Shown here piece after piece: positions 27,749 to 37,192 of a DNA stretch of 64,000 nt. The notes under the pieces were generated by a model that was not told the DNA's origin, made no database searches, and saw only the letters and a program-made list of their open reading frames with translations. How positions within the stretch are numbered: the stretch's first letter is position 1; every line of letters begins with the position of its first letter. Source of the DNA: Archangiaceae bacterium (GTDB lineage: Bacteria > Myxococcota > Myxococcia > Myxococcales > Myxococcaceae); assembly GCA_016879935.1 (NCBI GenBank), contig JAACJQ010000060.1, positions 1 through 64,000 of the forward strand. The letters are read 5' to 3'. The translations under genes were made by a program, and so were the position numbers.

Positions 27749-28636
27749 GTGCTCGCGATCGCCCTCACCTCGATGCTCCTCAGCCAGGCCGCGGAGACCC
27801 GCGCCCCCGTCGGTGTCGTCCTCACCAGCCGGCGGCCCAACACCGATGCCTTCGCGTCGAAGGTCGCCACACGGGTCGTCGAGATTCTCAAACGTGAAGG
27901 CGTCGCCGACGTGCGCGACGACGCGCGCTCGACGAAAGAGCTCAAGGCCGCAGGCTTCTCCGACCCGAAGAGCTGCAACGGCGGGCAGACGTGCAGCGCG
28001 AAGCTGGCCGTGCTCCTGGGAGCGCGCGCCGTCATCGTCGCCGTCGACATCGGCAAGGTCGGCAAGTCGCTCGCGATTCACCTCGAGGCGTTCGCGGCCG
28101 ATCTGCCCGAGGCGATCGCCGTCGCCGACATCACCGCGCGCGAAGACAAGTGGGCCGATCAGTCGCTCGCCGACATCACGACCTTCGTGAGGCAGGTGAA
28201 GGAGAAGCTGACGATTCAGGCGAAGGTCGCCGTCACCCCGCCGCCTCCACCGCCGCCCGACGTGAAGAAGACAGACACGAAGACCGACACGCCGGTGGCG
28301 ACGAAGCTCGAGCCGAAACAGAAAGACGACCGCACCGATCTCGTCGACACCGCCGAGCCGTCTTCGTCGAAGGTGCCCGCCATCGCCGTGGCCTCTGCCG
28401 CTGGAGCCGCCGCCATCACCGCCGGCATCTTCGCGGGCCTCGCAGCGAGCGACCGCTCCACGTGGGACAAGAACGTCACGATGCAGCCCGATGGAACGTT
28501 CGGGTCGTCGACGCTCACCCAGGCGCAGGTGCAGCAGCTCGGCAGCTCGATGAACACCAAAGCCACCGTCGCGCTCGGAGCCGGCATCGGCGCGGTCGTG
28601 CTGGGTGGTGTGGCGACCTGGCTGTTCGTGAAGTGA
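27749..28636 (+). CDS. Hypothetical exported membrane-anchored protein
   Basis: 295 residues from a GTG. A short signal-like segment (LAIALTSMLLSQA) is followed by an alpha/beta region (VGVVLTSRRPNTDAFASKV, LGARAVIVAVDIG), a run of seven prolines (about 164-170), a Lys/Asp/Thr-rich linker and two hydrophobic helices (about 210-232 and 274-293). The layout resembles small myxobacterial envelope proteins with an N-terminal nucleotide- or peptide-binding-like fold. The function is unknown. Confidence 0.7.
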   Translation: MLAIALTSMLLSQAAETRAPVGVVLTSRRPNTDAFASKVATRVVEILKREGVADVRDDARSTKELKAAGFSDPKSCNGGQTCSAKLAVLLGARAVIVAVDIGKVGKSLAIHLEAFAADLPEAIAVADITAREDKWADQSLADITTFVRQVKEKLTIQAKVAVTPPPPPPPDVKKTDTKTDTPVATKLEPKQKDDRTDLVDTAEPSSSKVPAIAVASAAGAAAITAGIFAGLAASDRSTWDKNVTMQPDGTFGSSTLTQAQVQQLGSSMNTKATVALGAGIGAVVLGGVATWLFVK

Positions 28637-29289
28637 TCAGGCCGCGCCAGTCACGGTGATCATCGGCGTGCGCTCACCGAACGCCGGCTTCTCGAGCTGA
28701 TCGAGCATCCACCCCGCGACGTCGGCGCGGGAGATGGTCGCGCGACCCGTGAAGCCCTTCGCGACGACCGCCTTCCCCGTGAGCGGGCCATCGGTCAAAC
28801 CGGTCGGGCGCGCGATGCAGACGTCGAGCCCGCTGGCGAGCAGCTGTCGCTCCATCTCTTCGAGCTGCGCGTAGGCGCTCTTCAACGCGGTCAGCTTGAT
28901 CATCATGCGGAACACGCCTGGCACCATCGCGTTGCTGTCACCCACGCCGCCCGCGCTCACGACGAGCACGCGCTTCGTGCCCTCGGCCTTCATCGCCTCG
29001 ATGAGCGCCGTCGTGCTGCGGGCGAGAAAGGTCGCGTCTTCGGGTTTGTTCCACGGCGCCAGCCCCGCGAGCCGCAGCCCGAGCCCCGACAACACCGCCT
29101 CCTGGCCCTTCACCACGCGCGCAGGAACTCGGCCGAGGTGAGGTCTCCTCGATCGACCTTCACGCCGGGCGGCACCTCGAGCTTCGAGGTGGGCCTCGCG
29201 ACCGCGGTGACGACATGGCCCCGCTTCGCTGCGAGTTCGACAAGTTGCTTTCCACAGCCACCGCTGGCGCCGAGCACTGCGATCTTCAT
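28637..29289 (-). pseudogene. NAD(P)-binding (NmrA/SDR-like) protein, frameshifted
   Basis: The reading begins MKIAVLGASGGCGKQLVELA (GxxGxxG dinucleotide site) and runs to DLTSAEFLRAW then a stop. The remainder (VVKGQEAVLSGLG, VLVVSAGGVGDSN, DVCIARPTGLTDGPLTG, ISRADVAGWMLDQLE) continues in another frame. The break falls in a CGCGCGC run at 29116-29122. The total span is 653 bases (3n+2), consistent with one extra CG pair; removing it restores one continuous frame. It is either a true mutation or a sequencing error. It would be a cytosolic NAD(P)-dependent epimerase/reductase of unknown substrate. Confidence 0.85.
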
Positions 29290-29379
29290 GAGCCGGTCGT
29301 AACCCTCGGGTTTCACTGTTTTCCACCTGAATCTCGCAACTTCCCTACATGGTGTGCGAGAACCCCACATCGACTTTGG

Positions 29380-29401
29380 CCGCAGTTGATTTGAACTGCG
29401 G
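29380..29401 (+). promoter_or_regulatory. 8-bp-stem hairpin in the 5' region of the 29426 gene
   Basis: CCGCAGTT and AACTGCGG form a perfect stem around a six-base loop and are followed by GTCCTTTTCTC. A ribosome site GGGGAG then precedes the ATG at 29426. The element could be an attenuator, a protein-binding dyad or a weak terminator of read-through. Confidence 0.4.
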
Positions 29402-29425
29402 GTCCTTTTCTCGGGGAGCACGACC

Positions 29426-30439
29426 ATGGCCGTTTCCGACGTGAAGAACGCCTTCCGCACCGCCGCGCAGGACCGCCGCATCGACGCGAAGGAGGTCGAC
29501 ACGATTCTGACCTCGGCCGGCAGCATCAGCGTCGACGAAGAGAAGGCGCTCAAGGCCGAAGCCGACAAGTTCGCGGGGCAGATGGAGCCCGAGGCGCGCC
29601 GCAAGATGAGCGAGAAGCTCGGAGAGATCTCCCAGTACCGCTCGCACGCGGCCAACGTGAACCGCCGCGTCGAGATGGAGGCCGTGAAGCTCTCGGCCGA
29701 AGTGCAGAAGCTCCACACCGCGGGCGCGCCGACGAAGACGTTCGGTGGCAGCCAGATTCCCGAAGACGTGAAGAAGGTGGTGCGTGACGCGCTGGCCGGC
29801 GGCGCCCTCGCCTACGACGTTCGCGAGCTCAAGCCCGACCCCATCTACGACACCGAGCACGGCGAAGGGCACATCACCGTCGAGGGCAAGTACAACCCGT
29901 ACTCGCAGAGCCAGAAGGCCGTCGACACGATGGCGTTCTCGTTCACCGAGCTGACGCCGAAGAAGATCGCCGACGACATGAACACGCCGCAGACCTTCAA
30001 CGTGCTCAAGGGCTACCGCACCGAGGGCAACAACCAGATCGCCGAGTTCGAGAAGGTGACGATGAAGGGCAACGGCCGCATCACCGAGCTCTACGACGAG
30101 GCCTCGTGGCCCGACACGCACGCGCGCGCGCAGGGCGGCCAGAAGTACGCCTCGAACTTCGCCATTCTCGCCGACGGCTCGATGCACGCGGTGCCTGCGT
30201 CGCGTCGCACCTCGGCCGAGCCCTGGCGCATTCTCACCACCGCCTCGCTGGGCCGCGACAAGCAGATGCTCTTCAACGGCCACCTGCACATGGAGAACGG
30301 CGTCGTCACCTACGTCGGCATGTCGGGCCGCCTCTGCAAGCAGCAGGAGAAGGGCGCCAAGTTCGTCGACCCGATCGCGCTCATCAAGGCCTGGGGCTTC
30401 AAGACGGCGCCCGGTCTCTCGGTCACGAACGAGGGCTGA
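29426..30439 (+). CDS. Hypothetical protein, 337 residues
   Basis: Start supported by GGGGAG upstream. There is no signal peptide. The N-terminal 110 residues are helical and charged (VKNAFRTAAQDRRIDAKEVDTI, split here). The C-terminal 200 residues look beta-rich (EGHITVEGKYNPYSQ, TFNVLKGYRTEGNNQIAEF, QMLFNGHLHMENGVVTYVGMS). No domain is recognised. A possible EF-hand-like or helical secretion-signal N-terminus was considered but not supported. Its end overlaps the convergent TIGR02996 gene by 17 bases. Confidence 0.75.
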   Translation: MAVSDVKNAFRTAAQDRRIDAKEVDTILTSAGSISVDEEKALKAEADKFAGQMEPEARRKMSEKLGEISQYRSHAANVNRRVEMEAVKLSAEVQKLHTAGAPTKTFGGSQIPEDVKKVVRDALAGGALAYDVRELKPDPIYDTEHGEGHITVEGKYNPYSQSQKAVDTMAFSFTELTPKKIADDMNTPQTFNVLKGYRTEGNNQIAEFEKVTMKGNGRITELYDEASWPDTHARAQGGQKYASNFAILADGSMHAVPASRRTSAEPWRILTTASLGRDKQMLFNGHLHMENGVVTYVGMSGRLCKQQEKGAKFVDPIALIKAWGFKTAPGLSVTNEG

Positions 30440-31721
30440 GCGACAACACGCAGTCCTTCACGCCGATTCGCAAGCCATGGGCGTTCGCGACCGCCGCGAG
30501 CGCCTGATGGGCTCCGGCTCCGAACGTCACCTCTTCGAAGCGCACCTCACAGCCGGCCGGCCAGCGTGAGAGCTTCGCGAGCGAGGCGAGATCGCTCTCG
30601 GTGAGCTGGTTGAACCGCAGCACGAGCTTCTCCAACCTCGGGCCGGCATTCTCGATCAGCCGCGCGACGCCGCCGAGCGCCAGCAGACAGCCGCTCGCGT
30701 CGAGTGAACGAAGCCCCGCGAGCCGCCCTGATTGGAGCAGCGAGCGCACGAGCTCGGCCCCGATGGGACTGCGAATGATGGAGAGGTCGGTGAGCGAGGG
30801 CGAGCCGCTCATCAGCGCGTCGAGTGCCGGAACACCGACGGGCCAGTCCTTCACCTCGAGGCGGGTCAGCCCTCGAAACACTCCGGAGCGAGCCAGCCCC
30901 TCGGCCACGGGAGCCGCGAGCGGGGTCTCGACCAACCGAAGATGCGGCACCCTGCCCTCCGCGGCCGGCAGTTCGCCGACGCCATCGACGGGCAGTCGAA
31001 CGCGATCGAGCCAGAGCATCGACACGTTGGAACAGGTGCAGAGCAGCGCTGCGAGCGAGTCGACCGCCAGCGAGCCATCGGAGAAGCGCAGCTCGGCGCT
31101 CTTCGTGCGTTTCCCGAGCGCCTCCGCAAACCCAGCGAAGCGCCAGGCGACGTCGGTCACCGCGGGCATGCCCAGCCGCGCGAGTGAGACGGGGAGCTCG
31201 ATGTCGAAACAGTCGAACCGCTCGACGCCATGCTGGCCGAGCACGTCGATGAGCCGCACCGGGTGAAGCGCGAGCACGCTCAGGCCCGCGCTGGCACGTG
31301 GAGCCGGCGGGAGTCCGATCTCCGAGATGGTGGGCACGGCGTCGGTCAGCGAGACGGGAATCGGGGTGTCTCGGCCGGGAGCGACCCGAAACCGGAACAA
31401 CACGCCTTCTTCGTGCCGCAGAAAGCCGAGCGAGTCACTGGCGACGCCGCGCAGATCCGACGGTCTCCAGGGCTTCCCTTCGGGCACCTTCTCGTCGAGC
31501 CAGAGCGCGAGCCGCTTGAGCGCCGACACCAGCTCGAGCCTCGCGGCCGAACGATCGAGCGCCGACTTCGAAGCGGCCTCCTTCAGGGCGCGCGCGGCGG
31601 AGAGCACGGCCCCGCGGGGGTCACCGCGCTCGAGCAACCAATCGGCGTAGACCTCGCGCTGCTCGACGGACTCGAGGACCCGCGTCGACAGCTCGCGATC
31701 GAGATCGGCTTCGGCCACCAC
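30423..31721 (-). CDS. TIGR02996 repeat-companion domain protein with LRR-like body
   Basis: 432 residues from a GTG. The N-terminal block VLESVEQREVYADWLLERGDPRG is the TIGR02996 signature (usual form xxRxVYADWLEERGDPRGE), a domain found in myxobacteria and planctomycetes, often with leucine-rich repeats. The remainder has irregular Leu-rich units (LRSLDASGCLLALGGVARLIE, LEKLVLRFNQLTESDLASLA). Probably a protein-interaction scaffold. Cytosolic by sequence. Confidence 0.75.
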   Translation of the reverse strand: MVAEADLDRELSTRVLESVEQREVYADWLLERGDPRGAVLSAARALKEAASKSALDRSAARLELVSALKRLALWLDEKVPEGKPWRPSDLRGVASDSLGFLRHEEGVLFRFRVAPGRDTPIPVSLTDAVPTISEIGLPPAPRASAGLSVLALHPVRLIDVLGQHGVERFDCFDIELPVSLARLGMPAVTDVAWRFAGFAEALGKRTKSAELRFSDGSLAVDSLAALLCTCSNVSMLWLDRVRLPVDGVGELPAAEGRVPHLRLVETPLAAPVAEGLARSGVFRGLTRLEVKDWPVGVPALDALMSGSPSLTDLSIIRSPIGAELVRSLLQSGRLAGLRSLDASGCLLALGGVARLIENAGPRLEKLVLRFNQLTESDLASLAKLSRWPAGCEVRFEEVTFGAGAHQALAAVANAHGLRIGVKDCVLSLSPRS

Positions 31722-31774
31722 CGCATCCTCACACCATGGCGGCGCAGCGCACCACCCGTGCGTATGGTGCGCCC

Positions 31775-32377
31775 ATGTTGCTCTTTCAGAAACGGTTCCA
31801 CGCGGGGCTCGTCAGCGGCGCCGTCACCCGGACGTTCCGGCTGTGGGACAAACCGCACGTGAAGCCGGGCGGCCGGTATCGCGTGCACCCGATTGGGGTG
31901 GTCGAGGTGAGCGCGGTCGTTCGGGTTCCGCTCGAGGCGCTCACCGATGCCGACGCGCGCGCGGGTGGGTTCGAGTCGCGTGACGAATTGCTCGCGTACA
32001 TGACGCCGGTGGCGAAGGTGGCGCTCACGCCGCAGACGCCGGTGTTCGACGTCACGCTCCGGCATGCGGATGATGGAGACCGGGTCGAAGGCGCGCTCGA
32101 CACGAAGCTCTCGAAGGAAGACGTGCTGGCGCTCCACGCGAAGCTGAAGAAGCTCGATGGCAGGAAGCCGTGGACGAAGACGGTGCTCAAGCTGATCAAA
32201 CGCCGGCCGCGAATTGCTGCCTCGAAGCTCGCCGCGTCGCTGAAACGAGAGACGCTTCCGTTCAAAGAAGACGTGCGCAAGCTGAAGAAGCTCGGGCTGA
32301 CGCAGTCGTTCGAGGTTGGCTACGAGGTCTCGCCGCGCGGGCTCGCGTACCTGAAAGCCGCTGCACGCCTCAGGTGA
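31775..32377 (+). CDS. ASCH/PUA-like protein with C-terminal winged-helix-like region
   Basis: 200 residues from MLLFQKRFHAGL; an upstream ATG at 31736 adds 13 unlikely residues. FQKRFHAGLVSGAVTRTFRLW, KPGGRYRVHPIG and the DADARAGGFESRDELLAYM tail match the ASCH fold, which binds RNA or modified nucleosides. The last about 70 residues (TKTVLKLIKRRPRIAASKLA, VRKLKKLGLTQS, VSPRGLAYL) look like a basic winged helix. It may act in RNA- or DNA-linked regulation (inference). It overlaps sfsA at the 3' ends. Confidence 0.62.
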   Translation: MLLFQKRFHAGLVSGAVTRTFRLWDKPHVKPGGRYRVHPIGVVEVSAVVRVPLEALTDADARAGGFESRDELLAYMTPVAKVALTPQTPVFDVTLRHADDGDRVEGALDTKLSKEDVLALHAKLKKLDGRKPWTKTVLKLIKRRPRIAASKLAASLKRETLPFKEDVRKLKKLGLTQSFEVGYEVSPRGLAYLKAAARLR

Positions 32378-33185
32378 TGGAGTGCCCCGCCACGCGTCCG
32401 TCTTTGCGCAGCCAGCCGCTCGTGTCGTCGAACGCTGAAGACCACGCCTGAAGTGAAGCAGCGTCGTAGCGCTCGACGTCGACGGGCAGTTCGTCGAGCA
32501 ACGCGATGCCTTCGAGCGACGGCTCGAGACGAAGCGCACGAAACCGAACGCCCTGCTTCGCCGCGCGCCAGACGGCCTTCGCGAACGCGGGAGCATGCAG
32601 CGCGCTCGGTCGAAGCCCCTTCACGTCGGTGCGCTGCAGGGTGAACAGCACCGTGGCGCGATCTCCTTTCGCGACCCGCCGGGCCAGCGCTTCGACGTGC
32701 TTCGTCGCGCGCTCACTGGCGGAGTCCGGGAAGTAGCCGAGCCCATCGGGGTACACGAGGTGGCAGTTCTTCACCTCAACCCAGTGAGTGCCGTTGCGCG
32801 TGTCGAGGCGGAAGTCGGCGCGGTGCCCACGGCCGAAGCGTTGCTCGGGCACGACGGCCTGCACGTCAGCGAAGCCGGGGAGCAGCCGCTGCTCGAGCAC
32901 CGTCTTCACCAGCGCGTTCGGCAACGTGGTGTTCGCGCCGATGACGAGGCCGTCGAGTTCGATGAGTTCCCACGTGAACGGCAGCGACCGATTCTCGTTG
33001 AGCGACCTCGACAGCCAGACCCGTGCTCCCGGCACCACGAGCCCTTCCATGCGGCCAGGGTTCACGCAGTGGGCGCGCACCGTCTTCCCACCCATCAGCT
33101 TCACGTCGACGAGGAAGCGCTCGTAGCGGCGCACGAGGCGGCCTTCGAGGAGCGGCCCGGGCCAACGGTGAACGACGTTCGACAC
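32370..33185 (-). CDS. sfsA: DNA/RNA nuclease SfsA
   Basis: 271 residues from a GTG at 33185; an ATG at 33239 would add 18 residues and overlap the divergent transporter start. Conserved SfsA blocks: GRLVRRYERFLVDVKL, HCVNPGRMEGLV, VWLSRS, HRADFRLD, WVEVKNCHLV, and the C-terminal SERATKHVEALARR. The restriction-endonuclease-like core (ADFRLD...EVKN) fits the nuclease activity reported for the family. Role in the cell uncertain. Confidence 0.9.
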   Translation of the reverse strand: MSNVVHRWPGPLLEGRLVRRYERFLVDVKLMGGKTVRAHCVNPGRMEGLVVPGARVWLSRSLNENRSLPFTWELIELDGLVIGANTTLPNALVKTVLEQRLLPGFADVQAVVPEQRFGRGHRADFRLDTRNGTHWVEVKNCHLVYPDGLGYFPDSASERATKHVEALARRVAKGDRATVLFTLQRTDVKGLRPSALHAPAFAKAVWRAAKQGVRFRALRLEPSLEGIALLDELPVDVERYDAASLQAWSSAFDDTSGWLRKDGRVAGHSIT

Positions 33186-33237
33186 GAGGCTCCTGTACGC
33201 GGTGTCATCGCTTGCGTCGACCGGTGAGCCTGCGAGC

Positions 33238-34743
33238 ATGCCGCCCGTGCGAATCGCCTTCGGGGTGCTGCTGCTGTCGATGACTGCGCAGGCGAGCGAG
33301 CCGCTCCGCTGGGGCGCCGACGGCCAGGGCGGAGCGCCGTACGTCTTTCAAGACCCGATGGATCCGACTCGGCTCATCGGCTTCGAGGTGGAACTCGCCG
33401 AGCTGCTCGCGAAGAAGCTGGGCACGAACGCGCAGCCCGTCGCAGGCCCGTGGGACAAGTTGCTCGAGCTGCTCGCGCGCGGAGACTTCGACATCGCGCT
33501 CAACGGCATCGAGGTCGCTGAAGAGAAGAAGCGCGTGGTGCTGCTCTCGAAGCCGTACTTCGCAGCGGCCGAGGTGCTGACGATTCGCCGAGGTGATGGC
33601 GCGGCGCCGAGAGACCTGAGCGCGCTGAAAGGGCGAAAGGTGGGTACCCTGCCCGGCTCGCTCGCCGAACGAATGGCGCAACGCCACGGCGCAGACGTGC
33701 GCACGTACGAAGGCGGGCAGGACGAGATCTACGACGACCTGAAGCTCGGCCGGACCGATGCGGTGCTGCTCGATGAGCCGGTCGCGAAGTTCTACGGCGA
33801 GCTCGACGAAGCGTTCGAGACGGTGCGCGGAGACTTCGGCGTCGTCGAGTACGCGATCGCGGCACGGCTCGATGATCGTGCTCGCATCGACGCGCTGAAC
33901 TCGGCCATCGACGCGCTCGCGGCTGATGGTTCGCTGCGCGCGCTCTACGAACGCTGGGGGTTGTGGACACCGGCGACCGCGAAGCTGCTGGGTGACTCTG
34001 ATGGAACGGCGCACGCTCCGGCCCTCGAGTACGAGCGATGGCGCGCGGCCGTCGGGCACCTCCCTCCATTCTGGGAGCGCGTGCGCACCCGGTATCCCTC
34101 CTACCTGCCGCTGTTCTTCAAGGGCGCGCTGCTCACGTTGCTCGCGTCGTTGTGCGCGATGGCGCTCGCGATCGCGCTCGGAGTGTTGCTCGCGGTCGGC
34201 CGCCGGTTCGGGCCCACGATCGTTCGCGGGTTGTGTGTCGCGTACATCGAGTTCTTCCGCGGCACACCGCTGCTCGTACAGCTCACGGTCATCTATTTCG
34301 GGCTGCCCGAGCTGGGCATCAAGCTCGAGCCGTTCTTCGCAGGCGTGCTCGCCCTGGGCCTCAACTACGCGGCCGCCGAAGCCGAAAACTACCGCGCCGG
34401 GCTCGAGAGCGTTCCGCGTGGACAGCTCGAGGCATCGCAGGTGCTGGGGCTCTCGACGTTCCAGACGCTGCGCTTCGTCGTCGGGCCGCAGGCGGTGCGC
34501 ATCTCGATTCCACCGATGACGAACGACTTCATTGCGCTGCTGAAAGACTCGTCGCTGGTCTCGGTGGTGACGCTGACGGAGCTGACGAAGACGTACACCA
34601 CGCTCGCGAACTCGACGCGTGATCACCTCGGCCTCGGGCTGCTCGTCGCGCTCTGCTACCTGATCGTCGGGCTGCCGTTCGCGAAGCTCGCACGCACCGT
34701 CGAGGCACGGTTCGCCAGACACCTGCGCCGGGAGGCCGCGTGA
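33238..34743 (+). CDS. Polar amino-acid ABC transporter: substrate-binding protein fused to permease
   Basis: 501 residues. Signal peptide (about 1-20), then a periplasmic solute-binding domain (about 22-250; GFEVELAELLAKKLG, RGDFDIALNGIEVAEEKK, VGTLPGSLAE). A HisM/GlnP-type permease domain follows (about 285-495) with IEFFRGTPLLVQ and the ATPase-contact EAA loop ENYRAGLESVPRGQLEASQVLGL (split here at PRG). Fusions of this kind occur in the PAAT family. The stop overlaps the ATPase gene start. The preferred amino acid is not clear. Confidence 0.9.
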   Translation: MPPVRIAFGVLLLSMTAQASEPLRWGADGQGGAPYVFQDPMDPTRLIGFEVELAELLAKKLGTNAQPVAGPWDKLLELLARGDFDIALNGIEVAEEKKRVVLLSKPYFAAAEVLTIRRGDGAAPRDLSALKGRKVGTLPGSLAERMAQRHGADVRTYEGGQDEIYDDLKLGRTDAVLLDEPVAKFYGELDEAFETVRGDFGVVEYAIAARLDDRARIDALNSAIDALAADGSLRALYERWGLWTPATAKLLGDSDGTAHAPALEYERWRAAVGHLPPFWERVRTRYPSYLPLFFKGALLTLLASLCAMALAIALGVLLAVGRRFGPTIVRGLCVAYIEFFRGTPLLVQLTVIYFGLPELGIKLEPFFAGVLALGLNYAAAEAENYRAGLESVPRGQLEASQVLGLSTFQTLRFVVGPQAVRISIPPMTNDFIALLKDSSLVSVVTLTELTKTYTTLANSTRDHLGLGLLVALCYLIVGLPFAKLARTVEARFARHLRREAA

Positions 34744-35492
34744 CGCTCAAAGTGACCGGGCTCGTTCGGCATCATCACGGCAACCCCGAGCCAACGCTCC
34801 GAGGGCTGTCGTTCGATCTGCCTGCGGGAACGCTCACGGCGCTGCTCGGCCGCTCGGGTGCGGGCAAGTCGACGGTGCTCCGCTGCGTGATGGGCCTCGA
34901 GCCGTTCGAGTCGGGCACCATCGAGATCGACGGCGTCGTCGTGCAGGGAACGAAGGACGTGAGCGTCGACGTGCGGGCCGGACAGCTGAAGGCCGCGCGC
35001 GCTGCCCTCGGGCTCGTCTTTCAATCGTTCGAGCTGTGCCCCCACCTCACTGCGCTCGACAACTGCACGCTGGCGCCCATGCAGGTGAAGCAGAAGAGCC
35101 GTGGAGACGCCGAGAAGCGCGCAAGAGAGTTGCTCGTGCAGCTCGGGCTGGAGCACCGCATCGACGCGTTCCCCGAGCAGTTGTCGGGAGGGCAGAAGCA
35201 ACGCGTCGCCATCGCCCGCGCGCTCGCCATGGAGCCCCGCGTCTTGCTCTACGACGAGCCCACGAGCGCGCTCGACCCGTCGATGAAGAACGAAGTGCTG
35301 CAGACGCTGAAGCGCGTCGACGCGACGGGCGTGACGCAGGTGGTGGTGACGCACGATCTCGCGCTGGCTCGGGGCGTCGAACACGTGTGCGTGCTCGACC
35401 ACGGCGTCGTCATCGAGTCGGGAGCTCCCGCCGAAGTGCTGCAGACGCCGAAGCACGACTCGACGAAGGCGCTGCTCAAAGACTGGGTCTGA
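34740..35492 (+). CDS. Amino-acid ABC transporter ATP-binding protein
   Basis: 250 residues from a GTG overlapping the permease stop (GTGA). Walker A GRSGAGKST, Q-loop VFQSFELCPHLT, signature LSGGQKQRVAIARALAM, Walker B VLLYDEPTSALD, H-loop VVTHD. A His/Gln/Glu-type importer ATPase. It energises the fused permease encoded just upstream; the two genes are a complete transporter. Confidence 0.95.
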   Translation: MTLKVTGLVRHHHGNPEPTLRGLSFDLPAGTLTALLGRSGAGKSTVLRCVMGLEPFESGTIEIDGVVVQGTKDVSVDVRAGQLKAARAALGLVFQSFELCPHLTALDNCTLAPMQVKQKSRGDAEKRARELLVQLGLEHRIDAFPEQLSGGQKQRVAIARALAMEPRVLLYDEPTSALDPSMKNEVLQTLKRVDATGVTQVVVTHDLALARGVEHVCVLDHGVVIESGAPAEVLQTPKHDSTKALLKDWV

Positions 35493-37142
35493 TCAGGGCG
35501 TCGCGCGATACACGTCGATGCCTCGCACCACCGTCATCTGAACCTTCGCGTCGAGCAGCCCCTTCGGATCGCCATCGACAGGGTCGACCGGCAGCACCAC
35601 GAAGTCAGCATCGAACCCGACCGCCAGCTTTCCGCGACGCGTCTCTGCGAACGAGGCGTACGCCGCACCGGTGGTGAACGCCGCGAGCGCTTCTGCGCCC
35701 GTCAGCCGCTGCGACTTCGTCCACCCTTCGGGGGGCTGGCCCTGATGATCCTGCCGAGTGCGCGCCGAGTAGAGGCCCCACAGCGGGTTCGGGTGCTCGA
35801 CGGGAAAGTCACTGCCGAAGGCGAGCGGCACCTTCGCGTCGAGCATGGCGCGCCAGGCGTAGGCGAAGGCGAGACGCTCTTTGCCGACGCGGTTCTCGGC
35901 CCAGGGCATGTCACTGGTCGCGTGGGTGGGCTGCATGCTGGCGATGAGACCTGACTGCGCGAGCCGAGCCACATCGTCACCACGCAGCACCTGCACGTGT
36001 TCGACGCGATGCCGATGTTGCTTGTCGAGCTTCGACAGCACGTCGATGACGAGCGTGTTCGCGCGATCGCCGATGGCGTGCACCGCAACCTGAAAGCCAC
36101 GAGCGTCGAAGGCCTTCGCGCGCTCCTCGAGTTCTTCAGGCGTGAGCAGCAGCAATCCACTGCTGGTCGGCTCGTCGCTGTACGGCGCGTGCAGGGCGGC
36201 GCCGCGAGAGCCGAGCGCTCCGTCGGCGAGCAGCTTCACCGCGCGCAACTCGAGCAGCCCGCCCGTCGTGACGCCACGCTCGACAAAGCCTTCCCAACCC
36301 GCGCTCTGCCCATCAGCCATTGCGTAGATGCGAATCGGCAGCAGCCCGCCCAGGTCCCAACGCTGGAGCAGCTGAAACGTCGCGAGATCCATTCCAGCGT
36401 CGTGCACCGAGGTGAGACCCAGCTTCGCGCAGAACTCGAGCGCGACCTTGAGGCGTCGTTCACGCTCGAGCTGCGTCGGCTCGGGGATCTTCACCGAGAC
36501 GAGATCGATCGCGTTGTCGATGAGCACGCCGGTGGGCTCGCCCTTCTCGTCTCGGAGGATCTTCCCGCCCTGGGGGTCTTTCGTGTCCTTCGTGATGCCC
36601 GCGCGCTTCAGCGCCTCACCGTTCACCCACGCGGCGTGACCATCGACGCGAGAGAAGAAGATCGGCGTCGAGGGCTTCGCCGCATCGAGCACCGCGCGCG
36701 TGGGGAACGCCTTCTGCGTCCAGTCGTTCTGGTCCCACCCTCGGCCGAGCAACCAATCGCCCTGGAACGCGCCGGCCGTGGCCTTCTCGATTCGCGCCGT
36801 GACGTCGGCAGCAGAGGTCATGCCGTCGAGCGAGACGATGGAGGCCGCGCGGCCGAGCGAAGCGAGATGACCGTGTGCATCGGCGAGCCCCGGCACGATG
36901 GTCGACTCGGGGAACCGATCAATCACTGCATCGGACGACGCGAACGCGATGGCGCCACCTTCGTCACCGATGAACGCAATGCGATCGCCACGCACCACGA
37001 AGGCCGTTGCGAACGGCAGCTGTGCATCGTTGGTGTGAATGCGCTTCGCGACCACGACGATGTCGGGCCGCTGGCCGTCAGGCGTTCGTTTCACGCAGCT
37101 CAACGAGAAGACGGCAAGGCTCACCACGAGGAGTCGAAGCAC
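35493..37142 (-). CDS. Amidohydrolase lipoprotein, YtcJ/N-substituted-formamide-deformylase-like
   Basis: 549 residues from a GTG. Lipobox LSLSC near residue 16. Metal-dependent amidohydrolase features: IVPGLADAHGHLASLG, LLGRGWDQNDW, FSRVDGHAAWVNGEALK, VHDAGMD, VAVHAIGDRAN and FGSDFPVEHPNP. Residues for two metals appear present. It hydrolyses an amide or similar bond, probably in the periplasm. It is convergent with the ABC transporter and divergent from the Ntn amidase gene. Confidence 0.85.
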   Translation of the reverse strand: MLRLLVVSLAVFSLSCVKRTPDGQRPDIVVVAKRIHTNDAQLPFATAFVVRGDRIAFIGDEGGAIAFASSDAVIDRFPESTIVPGLADAHGHLASLGRAASIVSLDGMTSAADVTARIEKATAGAFQGDWLLGRGWDQNDWTQKAFPTRAVLDAAKPSTPIFFSRVDGHAAWVNGEALKRAGITKDTKDPQGGKILRDEKGEPTGVLIDNAIDLVSVKIPEPTQLERERRLKVALEFCAKLGLTSVHDAGMDLATFQLLQRWDLGGLLPIRIYAMADGQSAGWEGFVERGVTTGGLLELRAVKLLADGALGSRGAALHAPYSDEPTSSGLLLLTPEELEERAKAFDARGFQVAVHAIGDRANTLVIDVLSKLDKQHRHRVEHVQVLRGDDVARLAQSGLIASMQPTHATSDMPWAENRVGKERLAFAYAWRAMLDAKVPLAFGSDFPVEHPNPLWGLYSARTRQDHQGQPPEGWTKSQRLTGAEALAAFTTGAAYASFAETRRGKLAVGFDADFVVLPVDPVDGDPKGLLDAKVQMTVVRGIDVYRATP

Positions 37143-37192
37143 GCGCCGCTGCTAGCACGGTCAGTGAACGCTCCGCGGTTCGTCTTCGGGCA

